From contig NZ_CP107852.1 in NCBI RefSeq assembly GCF_036346875.1, forward strand, positions 5,270,001 through 5,334,000: a stretch of 64,000 nucleotides of DNA, in the 5' to 3' direction. Below the pieces are notes generated by a model. The model did not search any database. It was not told the origin of the DNA and worked only from the letters and a program-made list of their open reading frames with translations. The stretch comes from Nocardia sp. NBC_00508 (lineage in GTDB: Bacteria > Actinomycetota > Actinomycetes > Mycobacteriales > Mycobacteriaceae). Shown piece after piece: positions 51,129 to 60,257 of this stretch (positions within the stretch are counted from its first letter, which is position 1; each line of letters begins with the position of its first letter). The translations under genes were made by a program, and so were the position numbers.

Positions 51129-52493
51129 TCAGCCCACCGTCGCGGTTTCGTGTTCCAGCACTTCGCTCGCCGCCCGTTCGCCCGAGCGGATGGCTCCATC
51201 GATCCAGCCGCACATGACCGCGGAGCTTTCGGTTCCGGCCCAATGAATGCGGCCGCAAGGTTCGCGCAGGGCGTGGCCGAACTGGGTGAGCACGCCGGTC
51301 GGTGCGTGGCTGAGCATCCCGCCACCGGAGTAGCGCTCGTTGCTCCAGTTCTGCTCGATGTAGTCGATGGGGGATCTCGCCTTTTCGCCGAATCGGTCGC
51401 CGAGGTCGCCGAGTATCGCCGCCCGCCGTTCGGCTTCGTCGAGTTGTCCGAGCTGTCGTGCGATGGGCCCCTCGACGATGACACACAGGACGCCGGGCCG
51501 CCCGGTGTCCGTGCAGGCGTCGATGGTGATGGTCGCGGGGGACCCTGGCGCGGCAGACTGACCCGACAACCCGTCACGCCGCCAGAACGGTTCGTCGTAC
51601 ACGGCGGAAATTTTGATGATCGAGCCGCTCGGCATGCGCTGATGGAGGAACGAGCGATCCATCGGCAACATGGGCTCGTAGCGGATCTGGCTGGCGATCG
51701 CGAGTGGAACGGCCACGATCGCCCGGCGTGCGCGCACGCTCAACTGATCGGTACGAACCGTCACCCCGTCGGCGTCCTGCTCGATGAGCCGGACCGGCTG
51801 CGAGAGGCGGATCGAGTCGCCGATCTCGGCGGCCATCGGCCGGTAGATAGCGCCCATGCCCCCGACCGGACGGGCGTCCTGCGCGCCGTCCTTCACGCCC
51901 AGGACGAAGTTCGGCCCGCCACCCGATGCCATCTGATAGAGCACGAACAGTAGCGACACCTCCGACGCTGCCGAGGTGTAGCAGCCGGCGATGGCGGTCT
52001 CCAAGAGGTCATGGGCGGGCTTGGACAGGACGTTGCCATCCAGCCAATGCGCCAAGCTGATCTGATCCCACTTGTCGGCCTTCTTCGCGGCCCACGGAGC
52101 TTCGAGGGGAACCGACTTGCACAAATGCCCCAGTTCGAGCATGACCGCACCCAGATTCATCGCCGCCCACGGGCTCATGGTCCACGGGATCGTGCCCGTG
52201 TAGCGGTGCTGTTTGCCGTCGACCACCATCATGGCCTCACCGTCGGTGTACTGCTTGTAGCTCGGTACTCCGAATTCGTTCATCAAGGCCTGGATCCGGT
52301 CCTGTCCCGGCCCGATCCAGGCGCCACCGCGGTCGATCCAGGACCCGTCCGGACGCGCTTCGGTGAATGTCCGCCCGCCGAGCCGGTCGCGCGCTTCCAG
52401 CACCGTTACCGATCGACCTGCCTGTGTCAGCCGTAGTGCCGCCGTCAGTCCCGCGAATCCCGCGCCGATTACGCAATAGTCGACGTCTGTCAT
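51129..52493 (-). CDS. Flavin-containing amine oxidase
   Basis: 454 residues. The FAD fold is complete: DYCVIGAGFAGLTAALRL, VLEARDRLGGRTFTEARPDGSWIDRGGAWIGPGQDRI, and the C-terminal IHWAGTESSAVMCGWIDGAIRSGERAASEVL. The middle contains the Lys-containing segment GSIIKISAVYDEPFWRRDGLSGQ characteristic of monoamine-oxidase-type proteins. It would oxidise a primary or secondary amine, releasing aldehyde and hydrogen peroxide. Convergent with the DUF2867 gene, divergent from the P450. Confidence 0.93.
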   Translation of the reverse strand: MTDVDYCVIGAGFAGLTAALRLTQAGRSVTVLEARDRLGGRTFTEARPDGSWIDRGGAWIGPGQDRIQALMNEFGVPSYKQYTDGEAMMVVDGKQHRYTGTIPWTMSPWAAMNLGAVMLELGHLCKSVPLEAPWAAKKADKWDQISLAHWLDGNVLSKPAHDLLETAIAGCYTSAASEVSLLFVLYQMASGGGPNFVLGVKDGAQDARPVGGMGAIYRPMAAEIGDSIRLSQPVRLIEQDADGVTVRTDQLSVRARRAIVAVPLAIASQIRYEPMLPMDRSFLHQRMPSGSIIKISAVYDEPFWRRDGLSGQSAAPGSPATITIDACTDTGRPGVLCVIVEGPIARQLGQLDEAERRAAILGDLGDRFGEKARSPIDYIEQNWSNERYSGGGMLSHAPTGVLTQFGHALREPCGRIHWAGTESSAVMCGWIDGAIRSGERAASEVLEHETATVG

Positions 52494-52738
52494 GGCAAGC
52501 CGCCCTCGTGTCGGAGTTCTGCGCGTCACCGCCCTGTGGCCGCCGCGCGATCGCCGCACCCTAGAGACCACGGGTGCGATCACCCTTCGATCAGGCATAC
52601 GAGTCGAATATTCGGCAATTCTATAGCAAATCTCGAATCGGGTCAGGCCGGTGACCAGACCCGTCGTTTTCGGTGCGCACGATTCGGAAGCTGCCTAGGC
52701 TCACGGGGCTTGTTGTTCGACAGCCTGGAGTTTCCTCA

Positions 52739-53995
52739 ATGACGATGTCTCCGTCCTCGGCACACGGCCGGTTCGGCCACGCGCCGCACGGTTCGCCGAT
52801 CGATACCGACGGCCCGCGAATTCCGCTGTACGCACCGGAGTTCGCGGCGGATCCGCACGGCGCCTATCGCGCGATGCGCGAACAGTATGGGTCGTTGGTG
52901 CCGGTCGAGTTGGCGCCGGGCGTGACCGCGACGTTGGTGGTCGGGTACTACACCGCAGTGCGGATCTTCAACGACCCGGAGCATTTTCCGGCCGATCCGC
53001 GCACCTGGCAGCAGAGCATTCCGTCGGACTGCCCGGTGCTGCCGCTCATGCAGTGGCGGCCGAACGCGCGACGTAACGACGGGGCCGCGCATGCCCGCTA
53101 CCGGCAGGCCAATGCCGCGGGTCTCGATAAGGTCGATCGGTACAGCCTGCACGACACCGTGGCGCAGCTCGCGGTCCCACTGATCAACTCCTTCTGCGCG
53201 GACGGGTCCGCGGATCTGGTCCGGCAGTACGCGTTTCCGCTCGCCTTCGCGGTGCTGAATGCTCTGCTCGGTTGCCCGACCGAGATCGCGCAGCGCGCGG
53301 CGACCGGGATGGCCGCGATCTTCGAGGGCGTCGACGCGGAACGCGGGAACAAGATGCTGATGGACGCGCTGGCGGAGCTGATCCTGCTCAGGCGCACCGA
53401 ACCAGGCGACGACGTGACGACGCGGATGCTGGGGCATCCGGCCGAGCTGACCGATGCCGAGATGGCTCATCAGATAGGCACACTGTACGGCGCCGGCATC
53501 GAACCGGAGCAGAATCTGATCGTCAACACACTGCGCCTGATCCTCACCGACGAGCGGTTCGGCGGCAGCGTGCTGGGTGGGAGCCTGTCGACGCGGGACG
53601 CTCTCGACGAGGTGTTGTTCAACGATCCGCCGATGGCGAACTTCTGTTTCAGCTTCCCGAAGCAGCCGATCCTGATCGACGACGTCTGGCTGCCCGCCCA
53701 TCAACCGGTCGTGATCAGCGTGTCCGCCTGTAATAACGACCCCGCGATCAGGACGGGCCAGGTGGCGGGCAATCGCGCCCATCTGGCTTTCGGCGGCGGG
53801 CCCCATGTGTGTCCGGCTAGTTCGCTGGCATACCTGATCGCCCAGGATGCCATTGACCAGCTGCTCGACGCTCTTCCCGAGATTCGCCTCGCGGTGCCAC
53901 CCGACGAGCTGACCTGGCGGCCGGGTCCGTTCCACCGGGCATTGACCGCACTGCCGGTCGTCTTCCCGGCATCGCCTCCGCTCCGCGTGGACTAG
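52739..53995 (+). CDS. Cytochrome P450 with non-canonical I- and K-helix motifs
   Basis: 418 residues. Heme loop AFGGGPHVCPASSLAYLIAQ has the axial Cys at 358. The I-helix reads GTLYGAGIEPEQNLIVNTL, where the usual A-G-x-x-T lacks Thr. The K-helix E-x-x-R reads E291-V-L-F294, lacking Arg. Elsewhere the family sequence DPPMANFCFSFPKQ and FHRALTALPVVF is that of a small P450 group; characterised streptomycete CYP157 enzymes also lack the ExxR arginine. ATG 52739 gives MTMSPSSAHGRFGHAPHG. Substrate unknown. Confidence 0.92.
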   Translation: MTMSPSSAHGRFGHAPHGSPIDTDGPRIPLYAPEFAADPHGAYRAMREQYGSLVPVELAPGVTATLVVGYYTAVRIFNDPEHFPADPRTWQQSIPSDCPVLPLMQWRPNARRNDGAAHARYRQANAAGLDKVDRYSLHDTVAQLAVPLINSFCADGSADLVRQYAFPLAFAVLNALLGCPTEIAQRAATGMAAIFEGVDAERGNKMLMDALAELILLRRTEPGDDVTTRMLGHPAELTDAEMAHQIGTLYGAGIEPEQNLIVNTLRLILTDERFGGSVLGGSLSTRDALDEVLFNDPPMANFCFSFPKQPILIDDVWLPAHQPVVISVSACNNDPAIRTGQVAGNRAHLAFGGGPHVCPASSLAYLIAQDAIDQLLDALPEIRLAVPPDELTWRPGPFHRALTALPVVFPASPPLRVD

Positions 53996-54153
53996 CGCGA
54001 GGCCTGCTGGCGAGGCGGCGAGACTGCCCGGACGAGGGCTACTCGGCGTCCTGGTCCGGGCGATGAATGTGCTGCTCAGAGCGCTCAGTTGGGTGGTATC
54101 GGCGGTACCGGAAGGAAGCGGGCGCGCCGGATTTCAGTAATGCCAACTTGAAA

Positions 54154-54172
54154 GTTAGGGCAGGCGAACATT
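54154..54172. promoter_or_regulatory. DtxR/IdeR/MntR-like metal box
   Basis: TTAGGGCAGGCGAACATTA resembles the 19-bp DtxR-family consensus (TTAGG-N2-AG-N-C-T-N2-C-TAA type) in its left half. It starts 32 bases before the ATG of the metal-binding protein. A short palindrome AACTTGAAAGTT lies directly upstream (54144-54155). Confidence 0.5.
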
Positions 54173-54185
54173 ATGATCTCCGTGT

Positions 54186-55130
54186 ATGAAGGCTCGGTTC
54201 CACCGTTTGCTTGTTCTACCCCCGCGCCGGTTGGCCGCCGCCGCCACAGTGGGCATCCTGGCATTGGCCGTCACCGCCTGCGGGGCGAGTGAGGCCGGGC
54301 GCAACGAGCGGCCGGTGGTGCTCACCACGTTCACGGTGCTCGCCGATATCGCGCGGAACGTGGCGGGCGAGCACCTGACCGTCGAGTCGATCACCAAGGC
54401 GGGCGCGGAGATCCACGGTTACGAGCCGACTCCCGGCGATATCAAGAAGGCCGCGAAGGCCGACCTGATCCTGGACAACGGCCTGAACCTGGAGGCGTGG
54501 TTCACCCAATTCGTCTCCGACGTGCACGTGCCGCATGCCGTGGTCAGCGAGGGCGTCGCGCCGATCGGCATCAGCGAGGATGCCTACCAGGGCAAACCGA
54601 ATCCGCACGCGTGGATGTCGCCGCAGAACGCACAGATCTACGTCGACAACATGGTGCGCGCGTTCAGCGAACTCGCGCCCGCCCATGCGGCTGATTTCCG
54701 CGCCAACGGCGAGAGGTACAAGACGGAACTGCGCGCGGTGCGCGACGAACTCGTCGGCACCCTGAACGCGCTGCCGACCAACGAGCGCGCCTTGGTGACG
54801 TGCGAAGGCGCGTTCTCCTACCTGGCGCGCGACGCCGGGCTCACCGAGAAGTACATCTGGGCGGTCAACGCCGAGCAGCAGGCCACGCCCCAGCAGATCG
54901 CCTCGGCCATCGACTTCGTCCGGCAGCATCGGGTGCCCGCCGTGTTCTGCGAGTCGACGGTGTCGGACGCGCCGATGCGGCGGGTGGTGGAAGCCAGCGG
55001 CGCCGCGTTCGGGGGCACGCTGTACGTCGATTCGCTGTCGGAGGCCGATGGTCCGGTGCCGACCTACCTGGCGCTGATCCGCCACGACGCGCAGACGATC
55101 GGTTCCGCGCTGACCGGGCGCAGGCCATGA
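54186..55130 (+). CDS. Metal ABC transporter substrate-binding lipoprotein (ZnuA/MntA type)
   Basis: 314 residues. A signal peptide with lipobox (LAVTACGA, Cys near residue 36) is followed by the cluster A-1 fold: VLTTFTVLADIARNVAGEHLTVESITKAGAEIHGYEPTPGDIKKAAKADLILDNGLNLE (metal His in HGYEPTP), KPNPHAWMSPQNAQIYVDNM (His), TCEGAFSYLARDAGL and VFCESTVSDAPM. It binds Zn, Mn or Fe outside the membrane. First of a three-gene importer, 3-base overlap with the ATPase (ATGA). Confidence 0.95.
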   Translation: MKARFHRLLVLPPRRLAAAATVGILALAVTACGASEAGRNERPVVLTTFTVLADIARNVAGEHLTVESITKAGAEIHGYEPTPGDIKKAAKADLILDNGLNLEAWFTQFVSDVHVPHAVVSEGVAPIGISEDAYQGKPNPHAWMSPQNAQIYVDNMVRAFSELAPAHAADFRANGERYKTELRAVRDELVGTLNALPTNERALVTCEGAFSYLARDAGLTEKYIWAVNAEQQATPQQIASAIDFVRQHRVPAVFCESTVSDAPMRRVVEASGAAFGGTLYVDSLSEADGPVPTYLALIRHDAQTIGSALTGRRP

Positions 55131-55861
55131 GCGCGCCGGCCATCGAGGTGCAGGGCGTCACGGTCCACTACGGCGACGTGCCTGCGCTGGAGCGAGTCGA
55201 CCTCACCGTGGATTCCGGACGGGTCTGCGGTTTGATCGGGATGAACGGTTCCGGCAAGTCGACCTTGTTCAAGTCCATCATGGGTCTGGTCCAGCCCGAC
55301 CGAGGGACGGTGCGGATCAACGGCGGTCCACCGGTGGCGGCGCGGCGGGCGGGTGTCCTCGGTTATGTGCCGCAGAGCGAGGACGTCGACTGGAGCTTCC
55401 CGCTTTCGGTGCGCGACGTGGTGATGACCGGCCGTTACGGCCGCCTCGGGTTCACCCGCCGCGCGCGCAAGGTCGATCGCGAGGCCGTCGCGCACGCGCT
55501 GGAGCGGGTGGAGTTGACCGACCTGGCCGACCGGCAGATCGGCCAGCTGTCCGGCGGGCAGAAGAAGCGCGCCTTCGTGGCGCGCGGCTTGGCACAGGGC
55601 GCGACCGTCCTGCTGCTCGACGAGCCGTTCGCGGGCGTCGACAAACGTTCGGAGGCCACGATCACCAGGCTGCTGCGTGATCTCGCCGCCGACGGCGCCA
55701 CGATCCTGGTGTCGACCCATGATCTGCACGCCCTGCCCGGTCTCGCCGACGAGGCGGTGCTGCTGATGCGCACCGTGCTCGCGCACGGCGATCCCGATTC
55801 GGTATTGCAGCCCGAGAACCTGGCCAGGGCGTTCGGCTTGGACGTGATGGACCGGGTGTGA
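55127..55861 (+). CDS. Metal ABC transporter ATP-binding protein
   Basis: 244 residues. Walker A GMNGSGKSTL near residue 38, Q-loop VPQSEDVDWSFPLSVRDVV, ABC signature LSGGQKKRAFVARGLA, Walker B VLLLDEPFAGVD and the switch His in VSTHDLHAL. The DVDWSFPLSV segment is typical of MntB/ZnuC-type ATPases. Start overlaps the binding-protein stop. Confidence 0.96.
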   Translation: MSAPAIEVQGVTVHYGDVPALERVDLTVDSGRVCGLIGMNGSGKSTLFKSIMGLVQPDRGTVRINGGPPVAARRAGVLGYVPQSEDVDWSFPLSVRDVVMTGRYGRLGFTRRARKVDREAVAHALERVELTDLADRQIGQLSGGQKKRAFVARGLAQGATVLLLDEPFAGVDKRSEATITRLLRDLAADGATILVSTHDLHALPGLADEAVLLMRTVLAHGDPDSVLQPENLARAFGLDVMDRV

Positions 55862-55886
55862 ACCCGGCTGAATGCGAGATAGACCA

Positions 55887-56771
55887 ATGAGTTTGACCGA
55901 AATCATCGTGGACCCGCTCCGCTACGAATTCATGGTGCGTGCGCTGGCGACCACCGTGACCGCGGCATTGGTGTGTGCGGTGCTGTCCTGCTGGCTGGTT
56001 CTCATCGGGTGGTCGTTGATGGGAGACGCGGTTTCCCACGCGGTCCTGCCCGGCGTGGTGCTGGCCTACATCGTCGGGCTGCCGTTCGCGGTGGGGGCGA
56101 TCGTGTTCGGGTTCTTGGCGGTAGCGCTGATCGGCGTGGTTCGTGACACCAGCCGGATCAAAGAGGACGCCGCCATCGGCATCGTGTTCACCACGCTGTT
56201 CGCGTTCGGGCTGGTGCTCGTGTCGGTGACACCCAGCCAGACCGACCTCAACCACATCGTGTTCGGCAATCTGCTCGGCGTCAGCCGCGCCGAACTGGTG
56301 CAAGTCGTGATTCTCGCGGCGATCACCCTCGCCGCGCTGATCCTCAAACGCCGCGATTTCACGCTGTACGCCTTCGACCCCACGCACGCGCACGCCATCG
56401 GTCTCAGTCCTCGCCTGCTCGGCACCGCCCTTCTCGGCCTCTTGGCCTTGACTGCCGTCGTCGCTCTCCAGGCGGTCGGCGTCGTTCTCGTGGTCGCCAT
56501 GCTCATCATCCCGGGCGCGACCGCCTACCTGCTCACCGACCGTTTCGGGCGAATGCTGATCATCGCCCCGACCGTCTCGGTTTCCTGCGCTGTGACCGGT
56601 CTGTACGTGAGCTATCACCTCGACACCGCGCCCGGCGGCATGGTCGTCGTGGTCCAGGGCCTTGCCTTCACGGCCGTGTATCTGTTCGCGCCCCGGCAGG
56701 GAGTGATCGGTCGGCGTATCTCGGCGCTTCGCCGGAACCGGAGTGCCGTTTCGGTGGATGCCGCGGTCTGA
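55887..56771 (+). CDS. Metal ABC transporter permease (ABC-3 family)
   Basis: 294 residues with about 8 membrane segments. LVLIGWSLMGDAVSHAVLPGVVLAYIVGLPFAVGA and the AAIGIVFTTLFAFGLVLVS region, then AVVALQAVGVVLVVAMLIIPGATAYLL are family hallmarks (ZnuB/MntC/SitC-D). ATG 55887 is chosen over 55872; the ribosome-binding site is weak and the gene may rely on read-through from upstream. Completes the importer. Confidence 0.95.
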   Translation: MSLTEIIVDPLRYEFMVRALATTVTAALVCAVLSCWLVLIGWSLMGDAVSHAVLPGVVLAYIVGLPFAVGAIVFGFLAVALIGVVRDTSRIKEDAAIGIVFTTLFAFGLVLVSVTPSQTDLNHIVFGNLLGVSRAELVQVVILAAITLAALILKRRDFTLYAFDPTHAHAIGLSPRLLGTALLGLLALTAVVALQAVGVVLVVAMLIIPGATAYLLTDRFGRMLIIAPTVSVSCAVTGLYVSYHLDTAPGGMVVVVQGLAFTAVYLFAPRQGVIGRRISALRRNRSAVSVDAAV

Positions 56772-56857
56772 CATTTGCGGTCGGCATGTTTCGGCCGACC
56801 TGCTCTGGTTCGAGCTCCTGCGGCATCGACGGGACAGCGACGTGACCGGAACCAGCG

Positions 56858-56930
56858 TCAGGTCTGGCGCTCGAAGATCGCGGCGATGCCCTGCCCGCCA
56901 CCGATGCAGCTGTGCATCCACCACAACACC
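56858..56930 (-). pseudogene. Remnant of a thiolase 3' end
   Basis: On the minus strand the frame ending at TGA 56860-56858 reads WMHSCIGGGQGIAAIFERQT. CIGGGQGIAAIFER is the highly conserved C-terminus of acetyl-CoA acetyltransferases (thiolases). Upstream of it only a few further codons are open and the rest of the gene is absent. A relic left when neighbouring DNA was replaced. Confidence 0.75.
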
Positions 56931-56967
56931 GCGTCTTTTGGAGCGGGCTGCATTGCGTTGGTACAGG

Positions 56968-57891
56968 TTAGGGCTCGAGCACGATTTTGCCGTGGGTGTG
57001 TCGGCGTTCGAGTTCGGTGTAGGCCCGGCGGACCTGTGTCAACGGGTAGACGTTCGCGATAGGAACTTCGAGGTGTCCCTCGGCGATCAGGGCGGCCAAT
57101 TCGGCGAGTACCTCGGCGCCCGGCCTGGCGTTGGTTCCGGGTTCGGTCTTGACTCCGTACTTCGCGGCCGCTGCGAAATCGGCGATGGTGTCGATCCGCT
57201 CGACCGCGACGCCGAGGGCAAGGGCAAGTTCGACGTACCCGCCGCCGTTGGTGTCGATGAAGGCATCGATGCCGCCCGGTGCGGCGGCCTTGATCCGGTC
57301 GATGGCGCCGTCACCGTATGCGACCGGGATCACGCCGTGGCTTTGCAGCCACTCGTGGTTGCTGTCGCTCGCCAGGCCGATGACCGTGGCTCCGGCACGG
57401 CGCGCGAGCTGAACGGCGAGCGAGCCGACTCCTCCGGCTGCTCCGGAGACGACAACGGTCTCCCCCTTGTCGAGCTGTACGGAATGCACTGCCCCCCAGG
57501 CAGTCACCCCGGCGACGTACAGGCCGCCCGCCACCTCCCATGAGACGTTCTTCGGTTTGGGTGTGAGGTTGTCGACGTCGACCAGGACCAACTCGGCCTG
57601 GGCGGCCCGGTTCTCGGAGAACCCGATCACCTCGTCGCCGACCGAGAATCGGTCGACTCCGACGCCGACCTCGGCGACAACCCCGGCGAGATCGCTGCCT
57701 TGCCCGGACGGAAACGTCGAGGGAAAGATGCCGGCCATCGCGCCGGTTCGAATGGCCGCCTCACCGGGGTTGATGCCTGCCGCCTTTACCCGAACCAGCA
57801 CCTGCCCGTCGTCAGGCACGGGGCGGTCGACATCGTCGACCCGCAAGACCTCGATTCCGCCGAACTCGTCGTATCTGACTGCCTTTGCCAT
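56968..57891 (-). CDS. Quinone oxidoreductase-like MDR protein
   Basis: 307 residues, zinc-free medium-chain dehydrogenase/reductase. N-terminal GroES-like domain VRYDEFGGIEVLRVDDVDRPVPDDGQVLVRVKAAGINPGEAAIR, then the cofactor domain with VVVSGAAGGVGSLAVQLARRAG (NADPH site), and YPLTQVRRAYTELERRHTHGKIVLEP at the end. ATG 57891 follows GGAGGAG. Reduces quinones or enones with NADPH. Probably co-transcribed with the SDR gene upstream (72-base gap). Confidence 0.93.
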   Translation of the reverse strand: MAKAVRYDEFGGIEVLRVDDVDRPVPDDGQVLVRVKAAGINPGEAAIRTGAMAGIFPSTFPSGQGSDLAGVVAEVGVGVDRFSVGDEVIGFSENRAAQAELVLVDVDNLTPKPKNVSWEVAGGLYVAGVTAWGAVHSVQLDKGETVVVSGAAGGVGSLAVQLARRAGATVIGLASDSNHEWLQSHGVIPVAYGDGAIDRIKAAAPGGIDAFIDTNGGGYVELALALGVAVERIDTIADFAAAAKYGVKTEPGTNARPGAEVLAELAALIAEGHLEVPIANVYPLTQVRRAYTELERRHTHGKIVLEP

Positions 57892-57963
57892 TGTCTTGCT
57901 TCTCCTCCGATGCACGCGCGCGCCTGACCTCGAGAACGGGAATGGTGGGCACCGGTGTGCCCG

Positions 57964-58689
57964 TCACCAGGGCACCGTTCCGGCGTCGTCGAAGAATCCG
58001 CCGGTCGCTCCGTCGTCGGGCAGGGTCGCGAGGTGAATTGCGATGGCCGCACCCTGTTGCGGTGTACGGACGCCGCGAAAGCCGTTGAGGTCGGTGGCGG
58101 TGAAACCGGGACAGCCGGAGTTGATCAGGATGTTGGTATCACCCAGTTCCTTGACGTATTGGATAGTGAGGGCGTTGAGGAAGGTCTTCGAGGCCAAGTA
58201 GGCGGCGGGAACCGGGCCCATGTCGATGCCGGGTGTGGTTTGCAGGGCGAGCGAGCCGACGCTGCTGGACATGTTGACGATCCGCGGTGAGGCCGAGGCG
58301 CGCAGCATAGGCAGCATCGCGTTGGTGACCCGGATGACCCCGATCACGTTGGTTTCCACGACAGCTCGCACGGTCGCGGGATCGACCGTGGTCGGTGTCT
58401 GCGGCGAACCGCCGGTGATCGCGGCGTTGTTGACCAGAACATCGAGCCCTCCGGCATGGTCGGCGATCAATTCGGCCGCCGCGGCCACACTTGCGTCGTC
58501 GGTCACGTCGAGCGGCACGCCGAACGCATCGGTCCCGGCCGCGCGCAGCTTCTCCACCGCGGTGTCGCGGCGTTGCCGATCGCGCGCGCCCACACCGATT
58601 CGCCAGCCGAGCGCGCCCAGGCCCGCGGCGATCTCGTATCCGATTCCCTTGTTCGCGCCGGTCACCAGCGCAATCGTCTGTTCACTCAC
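57964..58689 (-). CDS. Short-chain dehydrogenase/reductase
   Basis: 241 residues from GTG 58689. TGANKGIGYEIAAGLGALGW (TGxxxGIG), LVNNAAITG (NNA), SSSVGSL (Ser) and YLASKTFLNALT (YxxxK) are present. SDR of the carbonyl-reductase type with SGCPGFTATDLNGF C-terminal substrate loop. Divergent from the LysR regulator at 58795, the probable activator. Confidence 0.92.
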   Translation of the reverse strand: MSEQTIALVTGANKGIGYEIAAGLGALGWRIGVGARDRQRRDTAVEKLRAAGTDAFGVPLDVTDDASVAAAAELIADHAGGLDVLVNNAAITGGSPQTPTTVDPATVRAVVETNVIGVIRVTNAMLPMLRASASPRIVNMSSSVGSLALQTTPGIDMGPVPAAYLASKTFLNALTIQYVKELGDTNILINSGCPGFTATDLNGFRGVRTPQQGAAIAIHLATLPDDGATGGFFDDAGTVPW

Positions 58690-58794
58690 ACCGCCGATCC
58701 TGCTGCGGCTCCGGGTGCAGCGTCCAAGACCGATCGGGTGGGCGGCGATACCGCACGGGTATTGGTCGTGGTCATCGCCGGATACCATGACCTG

Positions 58795-59634
58795 GTGGAG
58801 ACGCGGGAGATGCGATACTTCGTCGCCGTCGCCGAGGAGTTGCACTTCGGGCGGGCGGCACAACGGCTCGCGATCGCGCAACCACCACTATCGCGAGCCA
58901 TCCAGCAGCTCGAACGGCGGCTCGGAGTCGTCCTGCTGCACCGCACCGCTCGCGCCGTCGCCTTGACCGAGGCCGGGGCGGTGCTGCTGCGGGAGGCCCG
59001 GACCGCGCTCGACGCGGTCGAAGCCGCCGAGCGGCGAACCCGCCGTGCCGCGGCCGACCAGCCCGGTGTGGTGCTGGCCACCAAGGCCGGAGCGTCCAGC
59101 GAACTGTTGTCGAAGCTGCTGCACGCCTACACCGCCGAACCGGGCGCCGTGGCAGTCGAGGTGATGCTGTGCGGGCCGGGCCAGCCGGAAAGTCTGCTGC
59201 GCAACGGGCGTGCCGACGTTGCTCTGCTCCACCGGCCTTACGACACGACAGCCGGATTCGACACCGAGGATCTGCACACCGAACAGCAGGTCGTGGTCCT
59301 GCCCGCGGGGCACCCCCTCGCCAACCGGCCCCACATGTCGATAGCCGAGGTTTCCGCCCTGACGGACCTGCCCCTGCCGCGCTGGCCTGGACGGGATGGC
59401 AGCTATCCGGACGGTCCCGGCCCGCAGGTGCGCGACCATACCCAACTATTCCAACTGATCGCGCTCGGACTGGCCTGCGCGGTCGTGCCCGAGTCGCTGC
59501 GAACCCAGCTACGCGACGATCATGCCGTCGTGCCCGTGCCAGACGCACCCGCCGTCACGACCGTCATCGCTTGGCCGCCACACAGCAGATCCAAAGCCGT
59601 TGCCGACCTTGTCCACACCGCGACACGCCTCTAA
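58795..59634 (+). CDS. LysR-family transcriptional regulator
   Basis: 279 residues from GTG 58795 (ATG 58810 also possible). The HTH ETREMRYFVAVAEELHFGRAAQRLAIAQPPLSRAIQQLERRLGVVLLHRTARAVALTEAG is the complete LysR DNA-binding domain, followed by the effector domain (about 85-270) with LPAGHPLA and LGLACAVVPESL. Divergent from SDR and MDR genes, which it likely controls in response to a small molecule. Confidence 0.94.
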   Translation: METREMRYFVAVAEELHFGRAAQRLAIAQPPLSRAIQQLERRLGVVLLHRTARAVALTEAGAVLLREARTALDAVEAAERRTRRAAADQPGVVLATKAGASSELLSKLLHAYTAEPGAVAVEVMLCGPGQPESLLRNGRADVALLHRPYDTTAGFDTEDLHTEQQVVVLPAGHPLANRPHMSIAEVSALTDLPLPRWPGRDGSYPDGPGPQVRDHTQLFQLIALGLACAVVPESLRTQLRDDHAVVPVPDAPAVTTVIAWPPHSRSKAVADLVHTATRL

Positions 59635-59798
59635 TCGACACCACTGTTCGCCGACCGTATCGAGCATCACCAATCTTTCGGGATACATCCGGATTCGGGA
59701 TACATCCGGAAATGCCGCAACCCGCGCGGTTCGAAGCCGGCTGATGCGTGCCTACGGAAGACCAACGGGCCGAGCGCCTTACAGCCGTGGCCTAGAAC

Positions 59799-60116
59799 TC
59801 AGCCGCCCGGTTGCCGACGTGCAGCCGGGTCGCTGTCGGCCTGGTACCGGCGTAGTCCCTCGTCGGACACCCGAGCGTATTCGGCGAGGCTGCGGACCGA
59901 GGTATGGCCGGACAACTTCATCAACATCGGTGTGGACGCGCCGTCCTCGGCGGCGTGGGTCAACCGGGAATGTCGCAGTTGGTGCAGGACGTAAGGGCCG
60001 TCGTCGTAGTGCGCGGTGTGGGTTTCGAACAGTTCGGCCGCGCGCCGGTAGGACAGCCGGGCCCGCCCGGTTTTCGGGTCGATGTCGCCTGCGGCCGCAG
60101 TGCGTCGTTCAGCTGA
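59799..60116 (-). pseudogene. Truncated tyrosine recombinase (phage-type integrase)
   Basis: The minus-strand frame ending at TGA 59801-59799 is open for 105 codons but has no start or N-terminal region. It reads GDIDPKTGRARLSYRRAAEL, then LHQLRHSRLTHAAEDGAST with the catalytic H-x-x-R, LSGHTSVRSLAEYARVSDEGL with the third catalytic His and the nucleophilic Tyr (YARVS), ending in a polar tail. The first catalytic Arg and the core-binding domain are missing. A stop follows at 60119. The surviving C-terminal catalytic part of an integrase. Confidence 0.85.
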
Positions 60117-60257
60117 TCACCCTGCGGCACTGTCGAATCCGCGCTGGTCAGAGATCGCTGACGCGACTTTTCTCCGCACTGGACCCCTCGGGCCGAACTC
60201 ACCGGACGGAATGCGCGCAGTGTCGAGGATCTGGTCGATCTGCTGGTGGCGATCGAA

